A stretch of DNA of 64,000 bases from Vreelandella lutescens (GCF_014640815.1 NZ_BMHM01000003.1:558001-622000), one strand, 5' to 3'; numbered from the stretch's first letter, positions 1 through 8,093 are shown. A program made the numbers and translations. The notes: generated by a model not told the origin, from the sequence alone.

Positions 1-1021
1 TATCTGCAGCGGTGGTGGACGTACAGTGCAGCGCCTGCTCCATGCTGATCTGGTGGTCATTGACACACTCGCCCAGTACCTCAAATAGGCTGCTGAGTTT
101 ACCGGGTTTTAGGCCAATAAACCGATGCTGGTCATCAAATTCCGGCAGTGAAGCGTTGGCATCGGAGGAGAGGCTGAGCTGGTGGGGCTCAATACGCGCT
201 TTCAGCGCCCGCGCCACCGCCTCAGAGGCGGGCACTTCGCCACCTGCTAGCAGCTCGGGCGTGGTGCTGGTGGTAAAGTCGATGCGCCCCCCTTCACGGG
301 CAAAGCGCAGGCCATCTTCAAACAGCGAGGCGGTGCGGTTGATATGGGTGGGGTAGAACTGCGCCAGCGGAATGGCGCTGTTTTTGGCGACCTGGCGCAG
401 CGGCTCCAGGTGGGAGTCAGCGTCGCCGGTGTGGATAAACACGATGCCCGATTTGCCTGCCAGCAGCCCTGCGGTGCGGGCGTCGGAGGCCAGCCGCGTC
501 AGCTCCTGAGTGGTGGGCTGGGAGCCGCGATGGTCACTAATCGCCACTTCGCCCACGCCGATAAATTCAGGAATATAGAGAATGTCGCTGGCTACCGAGC
601 CGGTCAGCGTGACGGGCGGCAGCTGATAAGAGCCAGTGTAGGCATAGGTGCTTAGCCCGCCTGCGGCAAGCTCCCGCGCTTTGCCAATCAGGTTGGCGGG
701 GGTGCGAGTGAGGGCATCGGTGCCCAGCGCGCCAATCAGCGTAGTCACACCCGAAGCGCAGGCATCCTCCAGGCTGAGTTCGGCAGTGCGGTTGCCAAAG
801 CCGCCCTCACCGCCGCCGCCAATGTAGTGCACCAACGGGTCGACTAGGCCTGGAATCACCCTGCGGCCTTCCAGGTCGATGGTGTGTTTGATAAGCGTAC
901 CCAACTGGTACGCCTCGTTAGCATCCAATACCGCCGCAATACGCTGGTCGGCGATCAGTAGGTGGCACAGCCCGCGAGGTTCGGGGGCAAAGAGCTGGGC
1001 ATTTTTTACAAGTGTCAGCAT
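1..1021 (-). CDS. iadA: Isoaspartyl dipeptidase-like amidohydrolase (3' end cut by window)
   Basis: The protein resembles bacterial IadA, which cleaves beta-aspartyl dipeptides in the cytoplasm. About 340 residues are visible from the ATG at 1021; the C-terminus lies beyond the left edge. Family landmarks are present: IPGLVDP (55-62), GGGGEGG (68-74), the Tyr of GSYQLPP (Y132), SDHR (162-165), FIHTGD, PTHINR and SSDAN. These cover the substrate-binding Glu, Tyr and Arg positions and three downstream metal ligands of E. coli IadA. Two other metal positions differ: the His-x-His pair reads Leu-Val-His (L63, H65), and the carbamylated-Lys position is occupied by Glu (IGVGEVAIS, E158) with a one-residue insertion. 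No strong Shine-Dalgarno is visible. It is the last gene seen in a same-strand run with an arginine-type ABC transporter. Family assignment is firm; activity is less certain because of the ligand changes. Confidence 0.85.
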   Translation of the reverse strand, partial: MLTLVKNAQLFAPEPRGLCHLLIADQRIAAVLDANEAYQLGTLIKHTIDLEGRRVIPGLVDPLVHYIGGGGEGGFGNRTAELSLEDACASGVTTLIGALGTDALTRTPANLIGKARELAAGGLSTYAYTGSYQLPPVTLTGSVASDILYIPEFIGVGEVAISDHRGSQPTTQELTRLASDARTAGLLAGKSGIVFIHTGDADSHLEPLRQVAKNSAIPLAQFYPTHINRTASLFEDGLRFAREGGRIDFTTSTTPELLAGGEVPASEAVARALKARIEPHQLSLSSDANASLPEFDDQHRFIGLKPGKLSSLFEVLGECVNDHQISMEQALHCTSTTAAD

Positions 1022-1047
1022 GGGTTTCCCAGGAGAGTGATGAGCAA

Positions 1048-1076
1048 ACGATAAGCGCCGACCTGGGGCCGGCGCT
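1048..1076 (-). terminator. Hairpin downstream of first binding-protein gene
   Basis: AGCGCCG (1054-1060) and CGGCGCT (1070-1076) form a 7-bp stem with a 9-base loop in the short gap between the binding-protein gene and iadA. Only a weak T-rich stretch follows on the minus strand, so it may attenuate or stabilise rather than fully terminate. Confidence 0.45.
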
Positions 1077-1111
1077 GGTGTTGGTATCGTCACGCTATTT
1101 AAACAGGTCGC

Positions 1112-1909
1112 TTATAAGCGTACATCGTAGTTGAAGTAGCGATTCATGATTTCATCATAAGTGCCGTTCTCTTTAATCGCACGCAGGGCGTCGTTAAAGC
1201 GCTCAGCGAGCGCTTCATCCCGAGGGCGAAATGCCATGCCCACGCCTTGGCCAAAGATCTCTTCGGGCTGCTTGATGAAGTCGCTGATGCGTTTGTAGTT
1301 GCTCTCTGGGGTGTCGATATCGATGGTGGCTTCAGCAATGGGGTAGTCCATAAAGGTCAGGTCTAGGCGGCCTGCCATCAGGTCGGTGACCACATCGTCT
1401 GCGCCGGTATAGCGGCGGATCTCCAGCACGTCGCCGTAGCGTTCGGTGACGTAGTTATCCTGCAGCGTGGCGCGCTGAACGCCGACGGTTAAGCCTTCCA
1501 GGCTGGCGCGGTCTTCAATATCGATCTCTTTGTCGCGGGTGGTGATCCAGGCGCTGGGGGTGGTGTAGTAGGCTTCGGAGAACAGCACCCGCTGGGCACG
1601 CTCGTCGGTAATCGCCATGGAGGACATAATGGCGTCGTAGTTACGCGCCAGCAGGCCAGGAATGATGCCGTCCCAGTCTTGCTCTACCCACGTACAGCTA
1701 ACTTCCATGTAGGCGCAGGCGGCGTTGCCCAGCTCAATTTCAAAACCGGTAAGGGTGCCGTCGGCTTCCCGGTACATAAACGGCTCGTAAGGAACATCGA
1801 CACCCAGACGGATCTCGTCGTAGTCCCGCGCCAGTGCGGCAGTGGATACCATTGAAAGTGAAACACCTGCCGCAAGAATAGCGGCCACGGACAGCGTTGT
1901 ATAACGCAT
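1112..1909 (-). CDS. Periplasmic basic-amino-acid binding protein (copy 1)
   Basis: This is a solute-binding protein of the lysine/arginine/ornithine/histidine class (ArgT/HisJ/ArtJ; SBP family 3), 265 aa. The start is ATG at 1909, preceded by AGGAG at proper spacing; a longer frame runs to 1963 but would place extra residues before the signal peptide. The signal peptide is about 26 residues ending ALA-RDY. The mature protein carries the family patterns GVDVPYEPF, LTGFEIELGNA, WDGIIPGL, MSSMAITDER (the Arg contacts the ligand carboxylate in known homologues) and FGQGVGMAFR. It is paralogous to the gene at 2245-3015 and follows the hisP/hisQ/hisM-type genes. Exact ligand is unknown; arginine or ornithine is favoured by the neighbouring astE. 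Confidence 0.88.
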   Translation of the reverse strand: MRYTTLSVAAILAAGVSLSMVSTAALARDYDEIRLGVDVPYEPFMYREADGTLTGFEIELGNAACAYMEVSCTWVEQDWDGIIPGLLARNYDAIMSSMAITDERAQRVLFSEAYYTTPSAWITTRDKEIDIEDRASLEGLTVGVQRATLQDNYVTERYGDVLEIRRYTGADDVVTDLMAGRLDLTFMDYPIAEATIDIDTPESNYKRISDFIKQPEEIFGQGVGMAFRPRDEALAERFNDALRAIKENGTYDEIMNRYFNYDVRL

Positions 1910-1991
1910 AGTCAGTCTCCTGAAGCGATTATTAGTAGGTATGTGGGTGTTGCTTAATGCCAAGCGCCTTTAAGGGCGGCTACAGCATGGA

Positions 1992-2073
1992 TGCGCTAAG
2001 CGCAGGAGTGCCGTGCGTTTCTCACGCATGGCAACGTTCACGCGCAGGGGCGTGAATTGGCATGGGCATGCCA
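1992..2073. repeat. Cluster of four consecutive dyads between the two binding-protein genes
   Basis: The 335-bp gap at 1910-2244 has no convincing gene. It holds back-to-back inverted repeats: TGCGCT-A-AGCGCA (1992-2004), a 9-bp stem with one G-T pair (2010-2032), TTCACGC-N6-GCGTGAA (2037-2056) and TGGCATG-GG-CATGCCA (2058-2073). A fifth, GGTGCC-ACG-GGTACC with one wobble pair, is at 2124-2138. On the minus-strand transcript these lie between the 3' end of copy 2 and the start of copy 1. They could act as mRNA-stabilising or expression-setting hairpins, or be a REP-like element. Confidence 0.6.
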
Positions 2074-2203
2074 AAAGGAGGGGGCTATTCGTCGAACCAT
2101 TCGCTCAGGTAGAAACGGGCAATGGTGCCACGGGTACCTGGGCGAAGCGCGTGCAGCGCGGGGGATAAGCAGTGGCGTGAAGTCATGGTGGCATCTCGCT
2201 TGC

Positions 2204-2227
2204 GTGCCTCCCCAGGTGGGGAGGCAC
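2204..2227 (-). terminator. Strong hairpin just after second binding-protein gene
   Basis: GTGCCTCCCC and GGGGAGGCAC form a perfect 10-bp GC-rich stem with a 4-base loop, 17 bases beyond the stop of the binding-protein gene at 2245. No U-tract follows on the minus strand, so it may be a 3'-end-protecting hairpin of the kind often found after binding-protein genes rather than a classical terminator. Confidence 0.6.
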
Positions 2228-2244
2228 ACTTAAGCAGCTAGCGC

Positions 2245-3015
2245 TTACTCTTCGCCGAAGTAACGGGCGTAGATTTCATCGTAAGTGCCGTCTTCCTGAA
2301 GCTCAGCCAGGGCTTCGTTGAACTGCTCGGCCAGCGCTTCATCACGCTGACGGAAGGCAATACCGAAACCGTCGCCGAAGTACTCTTTCGGCTCGCTGAT
2401 GCGCTCACCTACGACTACGTACTCAGCTTCTTCGCTGTCTAGCAGCGTGGACTGGCCGATCGGGAAGTCGAGGAACACGATATCCAGACGCTGGGCTTCC
2501 ATATCCAGCACCATGTCGTCGGCAGTGGAGTAGCGGCTGATTTGCGCGACGCTGCTGAAGTTATCGGTGACGAAGTTATCCTGCAGGGTGCCACGCTGGA
2601 CGCCAATGGTTTTGCCTGCGAGGGTCTCTTCATTGGCTTCGCTGATATCCAGGCTGCTCGGGGCGAACCAGGCAGATGGCATGGTGATGTAGGGGTCAGA
2701 GAACAGCACCTGCTGGCGACGCTCGTCGTTGATGGTCATGGAGGACATGATCGCATCGTAGTTGCGTGACATCAGGCCAGGAATAATACCGTCCCACTCC
2801 TGCTCAACCCACTCACAGGTAACACCGATGCGCTCGCACAGGGCGTTGCCCAGGTCGATGTCGAAACCGGTTAGCTCACCATCAGCGGTGCGGTATTCCA
2901 TGGGCTCGTAGGGAACGTCAACGCCAATGCGAACGTTGTCGTAGTCGCGTGCTTGTGCAGAAGACGCTGCCGCAACGGCCAAGCCCAGCAGGGAAACAGT
3001 CAGTAGTTTTTTCAT
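2245..3015 (-). CDS. Periplasmic basic-amino-acid binding protein (copy 2)
   Basis: This is a 256-aa solute-binding protein of the ArgT/HisJ class. The start is ATG at 3015 with GGAG seven bases upstream; the signal peptide is MKKLLTVSLLGLAVAAASS-type ending AQA-RDY. Family patterns include GVDVPYEPM, LTGFDIDLGNALC, WDGIIPGL, MSSMTINDER and FGDGFGIAFR. It lies directly downstream of the permease genes and is probably the main binding protein of the transporter. It shares most motifs with copy 1 but differs across the second lobe, consistent with a duplication followed by change of ligand preference. A gap of 134 bp separates it from the permease gene, so it may also have its own promoter. Confidence 0.88.
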   Translation of the reverse strand: MKKLLTVSLLGLAVAAASSAQARDYDNVRIGVDVPYEPMEYRTADGELTGFDIDLGNALCERIGVTCEWVEQEWDGIIPGLMSRNYDAIMSSMTINDERRQQVLFSDPYITMPSAWFAPSSLDISEANEETLAGKTIGVQRGTLQDNFVTDNFSSVAQISRYSTADDMVLDMEAQRLDIVFLDFPIGQSTLLDSEEAEYVVVGERISEPKEYFGDGFGIAFRQRDEALAEQFNEALAELQEDGTYDEIYARYFGEE

Positions 3016-3149
3016 TTTATACTCCAATAGAAACAGGTTCACCGAAGGTGATCCCCTTTAAGCTACCCCAGGTTGAGGTTGGCGAAAAGGGGGGAGCCTG
3101 CATATAAACCAACGTTTGTTTTACGCTGGACGTGTTGGATTTATTGTAG

Positions 3150-3881
3150 CTAGGAATTTTGTGGCCGCAGGTGGGCCAGCAGCTTTTTCTCAAGGAAACG
3201 GAAAAAGTACAAAATCGCGAAGGTTAAGCAGAGATAGATCGCCGCGACAAACAAGAACGCATCAAAGGGGGCGTAGAAGCGAGCATAGACGAAGCGCGCC
3301 GCACCGGTGAGATCCATGAGCGTGACTACGCTGGCAATGGCGCTGGCGTGAAGCATGAAAATCACTTCATTGCCGTAAGCGGGCAGTGCACGACGAAAGG
3401 CGCTAGGCAGAATAATCCGCCGCATCATCAGGCTTTGCGACATGCCGTAGGCGCGCGCTGCCTCAATTTCACCTTTAGAGGTTGCCTTGATGGCGCCACG
3501 GAAAATCTCGGTGGTGTAGGCCGCCGTGTTCAGCGTAAAGGCGATAAGCGCCGGGTAGAAGGCTTCTCTTAGCACCGGCCACAGGAAGGTTTCCTGAATG
3601 CCGTCAATAAACACCACACCGTAATAGATGATGTAGAGCTGAATCAGCAGTGGCGTGCCGCGAAATACGTAGGTGTAAAAGTACACCGGCAGGCTGATCC
3701 ACTTATGCTTTGAGCTGCGCATAATGGCCAGCGGCACCGCTAGAATTAACCCGGCCACCAGCGATAGAAACACCAGCTGTGTGGTGGTCACCAACCCTTC
3801 CCAATAGTAGCCCAGGGTGGTGGGGGTGAAAATCAGGTTATCCGCCAGCAGATCGTTAAACCATGCAGAGATGTCTAGCAT
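3150..3881 (-). CDS. Basic-amino-acid ABC transporter permease, HisM type
   Basis: This is a 243-aa inner-membrane permease of the polar amino acid family with about five hydrophobic segments. The EAA loop reads EIEAARAYGMSQSLMMRRIILP, where the ATPase docks; GTPLLIQLYIIYYG is the characteristic upstream motif. I place the start at ATG 3881, one base after the stop of the upstream permease gene and preceded by GGGGGGCAG; a longer frame to 3929 would overlap that gene. Tight spacing argues for translational coupling and a heteromeric Q/M permease pair. Substrate is inferred from context as arginine, ornithine, lysine or histidine. Confidence 0.87.
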   Translation of the reverse strand: MLDISAWFNDLLADNLIFTPTTLGYYWEGLVTTTQLVFLSLVAGLILAVPLAIMRSSKHKWISLPVYFYTYVFRGTPLLIQLYIIYYGVVFIDGIQETFLWPVLREAFYPALIAFTLNTAAYTTEIFRGAIKATSKGEIEAARAYGMSQSLMMRRIILPSAFRRALPAYGNEVIFMLHASAIASVVTLMDLTGAARFVYARFYAPFDAFLFVAAIYLCLTFAILYFFRFLEKKLLAHLRPQNS

Positions 3882-3882
3882 G

Positions 3883-4584
3883 TCACTGCCCCCCAAAGCC
3901 GATGTCGTAACGTTTTTGTAGCCGTGCAAAAATCCACTCAGACACGCTGGCGATCAGCAAATACGCCACCGCCACGGGGATTAAAAACACAAAGGGCTCG
4001 TGGGTCGCGCGGGAAGCTTCAGCCGCAACCCGCACCATATCGGTCAGGCCAATCACCGAGACAAGCGCAGTGGTTTTGAGCAGTACCATCCAGTTATTGG
4101 AGAGGCCAGGCAGCGCGTGGCGCATCATCTGGGGAAAGCGAATGCGCCGAAACACCAGGGCATCGCTCATGCCGTAGGCTTTGCCAGCTTCAATTTGGCC
4201 GTTATCCACCGCCATAAATGCACCGCGGAAGGTTTCGCCCATATAGGCACCAAAGATAAAGCCAATGGTGAGTACGCCTGCTGCAAAGGCATTGAAATTA
4301 ATATAAATATCAATTTCATAGTTGTAGTACAGCATGTCGCTGATGGCGTTGACGCCGATCTGGCCGCCGAAGAACAGCAGCATCATCAGTACTAAATCCG
4401 GCACCCCACGAATCACCGTGGTGTAAACGGTGGCGGTGCGGCGTAAGAACCAGTTACGCGACATCTTGGCGCTGGCGGTAAGTAGGCCAAGAATAATCGC
4501 CAGTATCAGCGATAGAACGGCCAGTTGAACGGTAACGCCCGCCCCTTCGATCAGGCGGGGGCCGTAACCTTGCAAATCAAGCAT
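3883..4584 (-). CDS. Basic-amino-acid ABC transporter permease, HisQ type
   Basis: This is a 233-aa inner-membrane permease. It opens MLDLQGYGPRLIEGAGVTVQLA, a typical HisQ/ArtQ beginning, and carries the RGVPDLVLMMLLFFGGQ motif and an EAA loop (QIEAGKAYGMSDALVFRRIRFP). About five transmembrane helices are evident. It sits 18 bp after the ATPase gene and one base before the partner permease, in ATPase-Q-M-binding-protein order. It should form the membrane channel with the HisM-type partner. Confidence 0.87.
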   Translation of the reverse strand: MLDLQGYGPRLIEGAGVTVQLAVLSLILAIILGLLTASAKMSRNWFLRRTATVYTTVIRGVPDLVLMMLLFFGGQIGVNAISDMLYYNYEIDIYINFNAFAAGVLTIGFIFGAYMGETFRGAFMAVDNGQIEAGKAYGMSDALVFRRIRFPQMMRHALPGLSNNWMVLLKTTALVSVIGLTDMVRVAAEASRATHEPFVFLIPVAVAYLLIASVSEWIFARLQKRYDIGFGGQ

Positions 4585-4602
4585 GGTGTGCGTGCCTCGC
4601 GA

Positions 4603-5373
4603 TCAGTATTTAGGAGCCAGGAACTGCTTTAGGCGCGGTGACTGCGGGTTTCCCAGCACATCGTCTGGCATGCCTGCTTCTTCTACTAGGCCTTGGTGTA
4701 AGTAAATCACCTTGCTGGAGACGTCACGAGCAAAGCTCATTTCGTGGGTGACGACCACCATGGTACGCCCTTCATTGGCTAAATCGCGCATGACTTTCAG
4801 CACGTCGCCCACCAGCTCCGGGTCGAGGGCCGAGGTAGGCTCGTCGAACAGCATCACTTCCGGGTTCATGGCAAGCGCTCGGGCAATCGCGCCGCGCTGC
4901 TGCTGGCCGCCAGACATTTGTGCCGGGTAGGCATTGGCACGGGCGCTTAGCCCCACACGGTCCAGCAGCGAGTGGGCGTGCTCGATGGCCTCCTTTTTCG
5001 GCTTACCTAGCACGTGAATGGGCGCTTCAATGATGTTTTCCAGCAGCGTCATGTGCGCCCATAGGTTGAAGCTCTGAAACACCATGGAGAGCTTGGCGCG
5101 CATTTGCACCACCTGTTTCCAGTCGGCGGGCTCGCGGCCGTGCTTGGTGGTTTTGAAACGGATTTGCTCGCCGTGAACATACAGCTCGCCATCGTCGGGC
5201 TGTTCCAGCAGGTTCATACAGCGCAAGAAGGTGCTTTTGCCTGACCCTGAGGCACCAATGAGGGTGATGACGTCACCTTTTTGGGCTTCCAGAGAGAGGC
5301 CTTTGAGGACTTCTGTATCGCCAAAGCGCTTTTTAATATTGCGCACTTCAAGGGGAGTAGGCGTAGCGGCCAT
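4603..5373 (-). CDS. Basic-amino-acid ABC transporter ATP-binding protein, HisP type
   Basis: This is a 256-aa cytoplasmic ATPase that energises uptake through the adjacent permeases. Walker A is GASGSGKST (about 38-46), the signature is [14 protein letters not shown], and Walker B is [14 protein letters not shown], with the switch His in [10 protein letters not shown]. Length and motifs match the HisP/ArtP/AotP class. The start ATG at 5373 has GGAG eight bases upstream. It is the first gene of the transporter run; astE lies 231 bp upstream on the same strand. Confidence 0.9.
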   Translation of the reverse strand: MAATPTPLEVRNIKKRFGDTEVLKGLSLEAQKGDVITLIGASGSGKSTFLRCMNLLEQPDDGELYVHGEQIRFKTTKHGREPADWKQVVQMRAKLSMVFQSFNLWAHMTLLENIIEAPIHVLGKPKKEAIEHAHSLLDRVGLSARANAYPAQMSGGQQQRGAIARALAMNPEVMLFDEPTSALDPELVGDVLKVMRDLANEGRTMVVVTHEMSFARDVSSKVIYLHQGLVEEAGMPDDVLGNPQSPRLKQFLAPKY

Positions 5374-5551
5374 AACTTAGGCTCCAGTACAGGGTTGCCG
5401 CAGCAGCAACAGATGAATTCGTCGTGCGTGTGTGCGGCTGGCGCGAAAAAAGGGGCGATTCTATCAGGACTGTGCCAAATGCGCGTACTTTATCAGGGCG
5501 ACATTGGTCTTGGTGTACGGCATTGTGTCCTGATTGCCCCTTTACGTTATT

Positions 5552-5579
5552 GTTATAAAAGCGTCTTTACTGACGCTAA
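5552..5579 (-). promoter_or_regulatory. Possible promoter with a dyad for the transporter operon
   Basis: On the minus strand TTAGCG (5574-5579) and TATAAC (5552-5557) are spaced 16 bp, inside the 231-bp gap between astE and the ATPase gene. A perfect dyad AGCGTC-N6-GACGCT (5560-5577) fills the spacer, a plausible repressor site. The -35 match is weak, so this is tentative. Confidence 0.35.
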
Positions 5580-5604
5580 TCGGTGTTACTGGTGGTGTGT
5601 AAGG

Positions 5605-6609
5605 TCACGTGATGGCGTGACTGGGCACGACTAGCAGAGCTGCTCGTGCCCCGATTTCGACCTGAGCATTGGGAAACACCACGTGCAGCGGTGTCTCTTC
5701 CACCACAAAGTCGCCCGCCACGCTATCTTTGGCTAGGCAGGTGCCTGGTTCAAAGCGGCTGAAGTTGGGAACATCGTTATCAAAGCAGAGAGTAAACCCT
5801 TCCGCTTGGCGCATCAGCTCATGCTGCACTTTGAAAAAGGCCATGGTGTCAGCGGGTTTTTTCGGCGGTTCATAGCCTGCGCTGAGCGTACTAAGCAGAG
5901 TCAGCATCGGTTCCAGCGCTGCCATATCGTTCTCACCGAATGGGGCGACTTGACCAAGTTCAAACGTAAACGCCTGGGCGTGATGGTAGTGTTTGCTGTA
6001 GTGGGAGAAGGTCCAGCTATGTTGATGCTGATGCAGCACTGCCTGCATATCGGCGGCGGCTAACCATTGCCACTGCTCGGCGTCGGTGGCGCAAAGCGCA
6101 TAAGGTTCTACCACAAAGCGTGTGTATAAACTGCCACGGATAGCGGTGTGTAGGTCGTAGTGCAGTTTTGGCAGCGCATGGTGGCGGGCGTAGAACGTGT
6201 CCACCGCTTCCATTAGTTCCCTTGCCCGATCAGGTTCGCTGCCCTGTTCGTCGAGCTCGCGCTTGAACAACCGGTTGAGGTTGGTCGTGATAAAGCGCTT
6301 CTGTGCTTTTAACGCGGGGATGTTGCCCAAGATGACCAGGACCGGCGCGCCGAGCTGTTCGGTGCTGGCTTCCAGAGCGCTCAGCCAGTCGCCGATCAGT
6401 TCTACAGGTGCGGTTTCATTGCCATGAATGGCGGCAGAAAAAATACATGCATGAGCGCCAGGGCGCAGAATGTTAGGCGTTAATTCTATAATCCCCGGCC
6501 CGTGCAGATGGTAAGTACCGCTTGGAAAGCGGCCGATGCGCGGAGAGGGGCGTTCCTCATCGAGGGTCCAGTCGAGCCATTGGCCTAGCATGAAAGTGTC
6601 CTTAAGCAT
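5605..6609 (-). CDS. astE: Succinylglutamate desuccinylase
   Basis: AstE catalyses the last step of the arginine succinyltransferase pathway, releasing glutamate and succinate from N-succinylglutamate. The 334-aa protein shows the zinc carboxypeptidase-like signature AIHGNETAPVEL (H62, E65 as metal ligands), a later ligand His in YDLHTAIRGSL, and the catalytic-region Glu in FTFELGQVAPFGEND. Length fits the family. The other ast genes are not in the window, so it is separated from the usual ast operon here. The same strand carries an arginine-type importer downstream, supporting a role in arginine catabolism. An alternative start at 6591 is possible. Confidence 0.92.
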   Translation of the reverse strand: MLKDTFMLGQWLDWTLDEERPSPRIGRFPSGTYHLHGPGIIELTPNILRPGAHACIFSAAIHGNETAPVELIGDWLSALEASTEQLGAPVLVILGNIPALKAQKRFITTNLNRLFKRELDEQGSEPDRARELMEAVDTFYARHHALPKLHYDLHTAIRGSLYTRFVVEPYALCATDAEQWQWLAAADMQAVLHQHQHSWTFSHYSKHYHHAQAFTFELGQVAPFGENDMAALEPMLTLLSTLSAGYEPPKKPADTMAFFKVQHELMRQAEGFTLCFDNDVPNFSRFEPGTCLAKDSVAGDFVVEETPLHVVFPNAQVEIGARAALLVVPSHAIT

Positions 6610-6716
6610 GGGCTTCGCTTTTTGTTGCCCCTAGCTTTACCACGCTGACTCCTCATCACAAGAGGAGGCGTCGTTCGCGTGAAAATGGCCGGTGGGATGA
6701 TGAAAGTTGCCGGTAC

Positions 6717-6748
6717 AAAAAAACGCTCATGGCACAGGGCCATAAGCG
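6717..6748 (-). terminator. Rho-independent terminator of the hemerythrin gene
   Basis: On the minus strand CGCTTATGGC and GCCATGAGCG form a 10-bp stem (one U-G pair) with a 5-base loop, followed by seven Ts. It lies 46 bp past the hemerythrin stop codon. The single wobble pairs only in the minus-strand RNA, fixing the direction. Confidence 0.8.
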
Positions 6749-6793
6749 CTTTTATCACGGGCGCTCTTGTATCAATCGCGCTCTAGAGGGTGT

Positions 6794-7234
6794 TTAACCT
6801 GCCCGCTGTCGCTGCATTTCTTCTCTGTACTCTTTCGCCAACGATGTCTTTTGATTCTCCTGCAGGCCGCGCCCGGCAAGTTGGAACACCTCCTGCTCCT
6901 CTTCGTCTAGGTGGTGGGTCACCAAATGTTGCAGCTGTTTGGCATGGGTGAGCCAGTTGCTAGCGCTGTAATCGGTGTCATCTAGCAATTCGATGAGCTC
7001 ATCAATTTCGTGGTGCTCTGCCACGCTGTGGCGCGCTTTTTCCTGGGTAAGATCGATATCCATCATGGGGACATACAGTGCGCGCTCTTCGGCGTTAGCG
7101 TGGTGCTTCAGCTCGGCGCGCACCTGTTGGTACAGCGTGTCACGCTCTTCGCTGTCGCCATGGGTTTCTACCAAGCGTGCCAGCAGGTCCCGCTGAATAT
7201 CGTGGTCTTTGCGCAGTGCTTCGAAAATCGTCAT
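6794..7234 (-). CDS. Hemerythrin HHE-domain protein
   Basis: This 146-aa all-helical protein carries the HHE cation-binding arrangement: an N-terminal ALRKDHDIQR helix, KHHANAEERALY, EHHEIDEL and HLVTHHLDEEEQEVF. These His and Glu residues suit a non-haem di-iron site. Proteins of this type bind O2 or NO, or buffer iron in oxidative or nitrosative stress; the exact role here is not determined. It is a single gene with its own terminator, divergent from wrbA. The start at 7234 is preceded by AAGGAGTCC. Confidence 0.85.
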   Translation of the reverse strand: MTIFEALRKDHDIQRDLLARLVETHGDSEERDTLYQQVRAELKHHANAEERALYVPMMDIDLTQEKARHSVAEHHEIDELIELLDDTDYSASNWLTHAKQLQHLVTHHLDEEEQEVFQLAGRGLQENQKTSLAKEYREEMQRQRAG

Positions 7235-7462
7235 GCCGGACTCCTTGGCGTTATACGTGAATGAAACAACTCGTAAAAACGATACAAGAAAAATTAGTGC
7301 TGAAGTGGCAAAAGCGCAAGGTCGGCGCGTCGATGAAATCGAAGCGCGGCGTCGAAAACATTCGCTTTTATCTACGCTTAACTACGCTATGTTTTAAATA
7401 GTTTTCGCTGCCCGCAGTGGCAACCTGTCTGATGCTTGAATGCATGTGCAAAGGAGTGAGTA

Positions 7463-8062
7463 ATGACGAAGGTACTGGTGCTTTATTATTCCATGTATGG
7501 TCACATCGATACCCTGGCTGCCGCCGTCGCGGAAGGGGCGAAAGGTGTTGATGGCGTAGAGGTCACGGTGAAACGCGTGCCTGAAACCATGCCAGACGAG
7601 GCATTCAAAAACGCGGGCGGAAAGCAGGATTTCACCACGCCGGAAGCCACGCCTCAGGAGCTGGCCGATTACGATGCCATCATCTTTGGCACGCCGACCC
7701 GCTTTGGCAACATGGCTGGCCAGATGCGCACGTTCTTGGACCAAACCGGTGGCTTATGGGCCAACGGCGCGCTGCGTGGCAAGGTGGCGAGTGTGTTCAC
7801 CTCTACCGGTACCGGCGGTGGCGATGAGATGACTATTACTTCCACCTGGACCACGCTGGCTCACCACGGCATGGTGATTGTGCCGATTGGCTACGGCATT
7901 GAAGAGCAGTTTGATATTTCCAAGGTAAGCGGCGGCACGCCATACGGTGCTGCAACGCTGGCCGGTGGTGATGGCTCCCGTCAGCCGGATGATCGCGAGC
8001 TAAAAATCGCTCGCTTCCAGGGTAAACATGTTGCTGAGATTGCTGCCAAACTAGCGAGCTAA
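7463..8062 (+). CDS. wrbA: NAD(P)H:quinone oxidoreductase, WrbA family
   Basis: This is a 199-aa flavodoxin-like FMN enzyme that reduces quinones by two electrons, limiting redox cycling. The FMN phosphate loop is [13 protein letters not shown] (residues 7-19), and [24 protein letters not shown] is the family-defining segment, followed by [11 protein letters not shown]. Length matches WrbA (about 198). The start ATG at 7463 has AAGGAG. Transcribed alone, divergent from the hemerythrin gene and closed by a strong hairpin. Confidence 0.93.
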   Translation: MTKVLVLYYSMYGHIDTLAAAVAEGAKGVDGVEVTVKRVPETMPDEAFKNAGGKQDFTTPEATPQELADYDAIIFGTPTRFGNMAGQMRTFLDQTGGLWANGALRGKVASVFTSTGTGGGDEMTITSTWTTLAHHGMVIVPIGYGIEEQFDISKVSGGTPYGAATLAGGDGSRQPDDRELKIARFQGKHVAEIAAKLAS

Positions 8063-8093
8063 CCTTTAGCTGAAAATGCTAGCTGAAAACGAG

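Noticed and set aside
2038-2229. 63-codon minus-strand frame between the binding-protein genes
   Set aside because: It spans the hairpin run, lacks a ribosome site and has random-looking composition; the RNA/dyad structure explains the region better.
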